From positions 1-30,868 of the forward strand of contig JANRKU010000152.1 of the NCBI GenBank assembly GCA_033763335.1: a stretch of 30,868 bases of DNA, written 5' to 3'. The notes beneath the pieces were generated by a model that worked only from the letters and a program-made list of their open reading frames with translations, was not told the origin of the DNA and did not search any database. Position numbers and translations under genes: made by a program. The number at the start of each line of letters is the position of its first letter. Positions within the stretch are counted from its first letter, which is position 1. Positions 29,433 through 30,868 of the stretch are shown here, piece after piece. This DNA comes from GCA-2794515 sp033763335. Lineage in GTDB: Bacteria; Chloroflexota; Anaerolineae; Aggregatilineales; Phototrophicaceae.

Positions 29433-29461
29433 TTGTATTGATAAGAACGTCAGTATATAAT
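29433..29461 (+). promoter_or_regulatory. Promoter of the VOC-family gene
   Basis: TTGTAT (29433-29438) and a perfect TATAAT (29456-29461) are 17 bases apart. Transcription should start near 29468. AGGAG lies 5 bases before the ATG at 29491. Confidence 0.7.
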
Positions 29462-29490
29462 TAAGAATATATGTTTTTATAGGAGAAAAT

Positions 29491-29892
29491 ATGATGTCTA
29501 ATTCAGCCCCTGTTTTGAGCAAGTTAACCCCCATGATTCCAGCAGGACAAGATATGCAAGAGGCGGTCAATTTTTATGTGCAAAAATTGGGATTTACCGT
29601 CACATACAAGGCTGATGATTTAAGCATGGTCATCATTCAACGCAGTGAAATTGAAATTATGCTTCAAAATAGTGATGACCCGCATACCGCCTCACAAACC
29701 AGTTTCCGCATTCAGCTATCGGATGTGGATGCGCTTTATAAGGAATATCAAGCCCAATCTATTGCGCCATTTCATCTGAATCAGGGTGCAGGGCTTGGCT
29801 CGCTCAAAACGATGCCATGGGGAACACGCGAATTTGCCGTCCGTGACCTTGCAGGGGTATGTATCACATTTTACGAAAGAGTCTCTGCGTGA
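29491..29892 (+). CDS. VOC-family (glyoxalase/bleomycin-resistance-like) protein
   Basis: A 133-residue single-module VOC protein: LTPMIPAGQDMQEAVNFYVQ, KLGFTVTYKADDLSMVIIQR, then SFRIQLSDVDALYKEYQAQ, and a last part with MPWGTREFAVRDLAGVCITF. The paired beta-alpha-beta-beta-beta modules and the GTREFAVRDLAG segment are typical of the glyoxalase/bleomycin resistance superfamily. Such proteins bind or modify small molecules. Metal ligands are not clear enough to name the chemistry. It has its own promoter and ribosome binding site; the ATG could be 29491 or 29494. Confidence 0.85.
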   Translation: MMSNSAPVLSKLTPMIPAGQDMQEAVNFYVQKLGFTVTYKADDLSMVIIQRSEIEIMLQNSDDPHTASQTSFRIQLSDVDALYKEYQAQSIAPFHLNQGAGLGSLKTMPWGTREFAVRDLAGVCITFYERVSA

Positions 29893-29997
29893 ATCTGAAG
29901 TAATTATCCAAATTAATCACTAATTCTAATATTGGCTGGGTCAAACCTATGATATGCTATCTGTAGAACGAATTTTTATATATACAGGAGACTCTAT

Positions 29998-30573
29998 ATG
30001 ACCATGCCATCTGCCGATATTATCAAAGATTTTGTGATTTCCTCACATTTTAATTTAGCAAAAGTGAAAGATTATTTGGAACAATACCCCGATTTGCTCC
30101 GCGCCCAACATCAATGGGGTGAAGACGATTTTGAAGATGGGCTTGGGGCGGCATCGCATGTGGGCAACCGCGAAATTGCCCAATTTTTTATCGCACAAGG
30201 GGTAGAGCCAACCATGTGCGCGGTGGCGATGTTGGGGGATAGGGCAGGGGTAGACGCATTTTTGGCATTAGACCCACAATCTGCCAATGCGCGGGGCGCA
30301 CATGGCATTACAGTGATGTTTCATGCCGCATTGGGTGGTGATGTGGCGATTGCCCAAACCCTCAAAGATGCGGGATGCAATGAGGGGTTTAATCATGCCC
30401 TACATGCGGCAGTTGGTGGTGGGCATGGTGATATGGTGCGCTGGTTACTCGCTAATGGCGTTACCGATGTGAATACCAAGAATTTTCAAGATAAAACGGC
30501 TTTGGTGCAGGCAATCGAAAATGGACACGCAGAAATTGAAGCGATGTTGCGCGAAAAAGGGGCGGTGGAATAG
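29998..30573 (+). CDS. Ankyrin repeat protein
   Basis: A 191-residue protein. After an N-terminal helical part (IIKDFVISSHFNLAKVKDYL) come about four ankyrin-like units of about 33 residues. These contain GAASHVGNREIAQFFIAQGV, HGITVMFHAALGGDVAIAQT, ALHAAVGGGHGDMVRWLLAN, and KTALVQAIENGHAEIEAMLR. There is no signal or membrane segment. Ankyrin arrays bind protein partners; none is identifiable here. GGAGA lies 8 bases before the ATG. The following 295 bases are non-coding and hold repeats. Confidence 0.85.
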   Translation: MTMPSADIIKDFVISSHFNLAKVKDYLEQYPDLLRAQHQWGEDDFEDGLGAASHVGNREIAQFFIAQGVEPTMCAVAMLGDRAGVDAFLALDPQSANARGAHGITVMFHAALGGDVAIAQTLKDAGCNEGFNHALHAAVGGGHGDMVRWLLANGVTDVNTKNFQDKTALVQAIENGHAEIEAMLREKGAVE

Positions 30574-30604
30574 CAAAAATAAGGTAACGCCGCTAGTTGC
30601 CTCG

Positions 30605-30655
30605 CCAGACGCTAAAGCATCTGGCTAATCATACCAAAGCCCCATAAATGGGGCT
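30605..30655. repeat. Two hairpins after the ankyrin gene
   Basis: CCAGACGC and GCATCTGG (30605-30624) form an 8-bp stem with one G-T pair. AGCCCCAT and ATGGGGCT (30638-30655) form a perfect 8-bp stem with a 2-base loop. Neither is followed by a T run, so terminator function is doubtful. They precede the dispersed repeat at 30776. Confidence 0.45.
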
Positions 30656-30775
30656 GATATGCCCAAATATTTTGAAGAAATGGTCTTAAAAACCTTCTTC
30701 CTCTCTAAAATTGGCAGGACAACCTGCTTATGATTGTTAGTAAATAAAGACGGTGTAAAATACTTTTTAAGGCGT

Positions 30776-30868
30776 GGCGGACATACACGCTTCGCGTTAG
30801 TCCGCCATTACACTCCTGCCTGTTTTTGAGGTGTAATGGCTGTACTAGAGGCTTTAGCCTCGTATGTC
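30776..30868. repeat. Composite dispersed repeat, running off the window
   Basis: GGCGGAC/GTCCGCC (30776-30782 with 30800-30806) encloses an inner ACGC/GCGT stem. It is followed by GCCATTACAC/GTGTAATGGC (30804-30813 with 30831-30840), then TGTACTAGAGGCTTTAGCCT and CGTATGTC at the window end. The second and third parts match 3407-3500 in order and loop sequence, and the first matches 1451-1487. Confidence 0.7.

Noticed and set aside
30638..30655. Perfect 8-bp hairpin as a terminator for the ankyrin gene
   Set aside because: There is no T run on either strand, and it lies within a repeat-rich stretch.
1..30868. tRNA, rRNA, riboswitch or prophage
   Set aside because: I saw no cloverleaf, rRNA-like stretch, recognisable riboswitch core, or phage structural or integrase genes; a covariance-model scan would be needed to exclude small RNAs.

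Overview
This window looks like a gene-dense piece of a Chloroflexota chromosome, probably Anaerolineae-like. That placement is an inference. It rests on XisH/XisI homologues outside an fdxN element, several B12-type radical SAM enzymes, WD40-like repeat proteins, many small toxin-antitoxin style genes, DUF6883/DUF4926 genes and a dispersed palindromic repeat family. No rRNA, tRNA, CRISPR array, transposase or integrase was recognised.

Layout. 1-1437: the tail of an unknown gene, a terminator, and an AlbA_2 (Schlafen-type) protein. 1440-3510: an orphan PfaD-type flavin enoyl reductase between two patches of dispersed hairpin repeats. 3515-5565 (minus): a PotA-like ABC ATPase followed by two small STAS/SpoIIAA-like genes. 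5727-11245: a plus-strand run built around two related radical SAM enzymes and a TPR protein, interrupted by two small cassettes, xisH-xisI and antitoxin/DUF6883/DUF4926. 11242-14419: a restriction-modification pair whose cytosine methyltransferase is circularly permuted, then a SAM methyltransferase that carries an in-frame repeat element. 14440-17209: two membrane proteins, an NPPF-type methyltransferase and a VapBC pair. 17318-21864: a WD40-like repeat protein, a YgjP metallopeptidase and an anchored protein of 18 nearly identical WD40-like units. 21957-24186: a luciferase-like oxidoreductase, a P-loop kinase, and an antitoxin whose toxin gene is broken. 24391-26442: a third WD40-like protein. 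26500-29342: a third radical SAM gene followed by three tandem 144-residue STAS/SpoIIAA-like paralogues. 29491-30868: a VOC protein, an ankyrin protein and more dispersed repeats.

The most striking pattern is that three accessory cassettes (xisHI; antitoxin/DUF6883/DUF4926; WD40 gene 24391-26442) each lie between short, nearly perfect direct repeats of host junction sequence (30, 17 and 34 nt). No recombinase is visible. At the xisHI site the upstream repeat is a stranded copy of the start of the downstream radical SAM gene. The restriction-modification pair also sits exactly in a stop/start junction. The window therefore reads as a stable set of metabolic and radical SAM genes into which small accessory modules have been inserted at gene boundaries so that translation is preserved.

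Other notable signals are the circularly permuted m5C methyltransferase, a MITE-like palindromic element translated as about 52 residues of a methyltransferase, the three-member WD40-like family with signs of recent repeat amplification and 5' module sharing, five STAS-like paralogues, and a VapC pseudogene next to an intact antitoxin.
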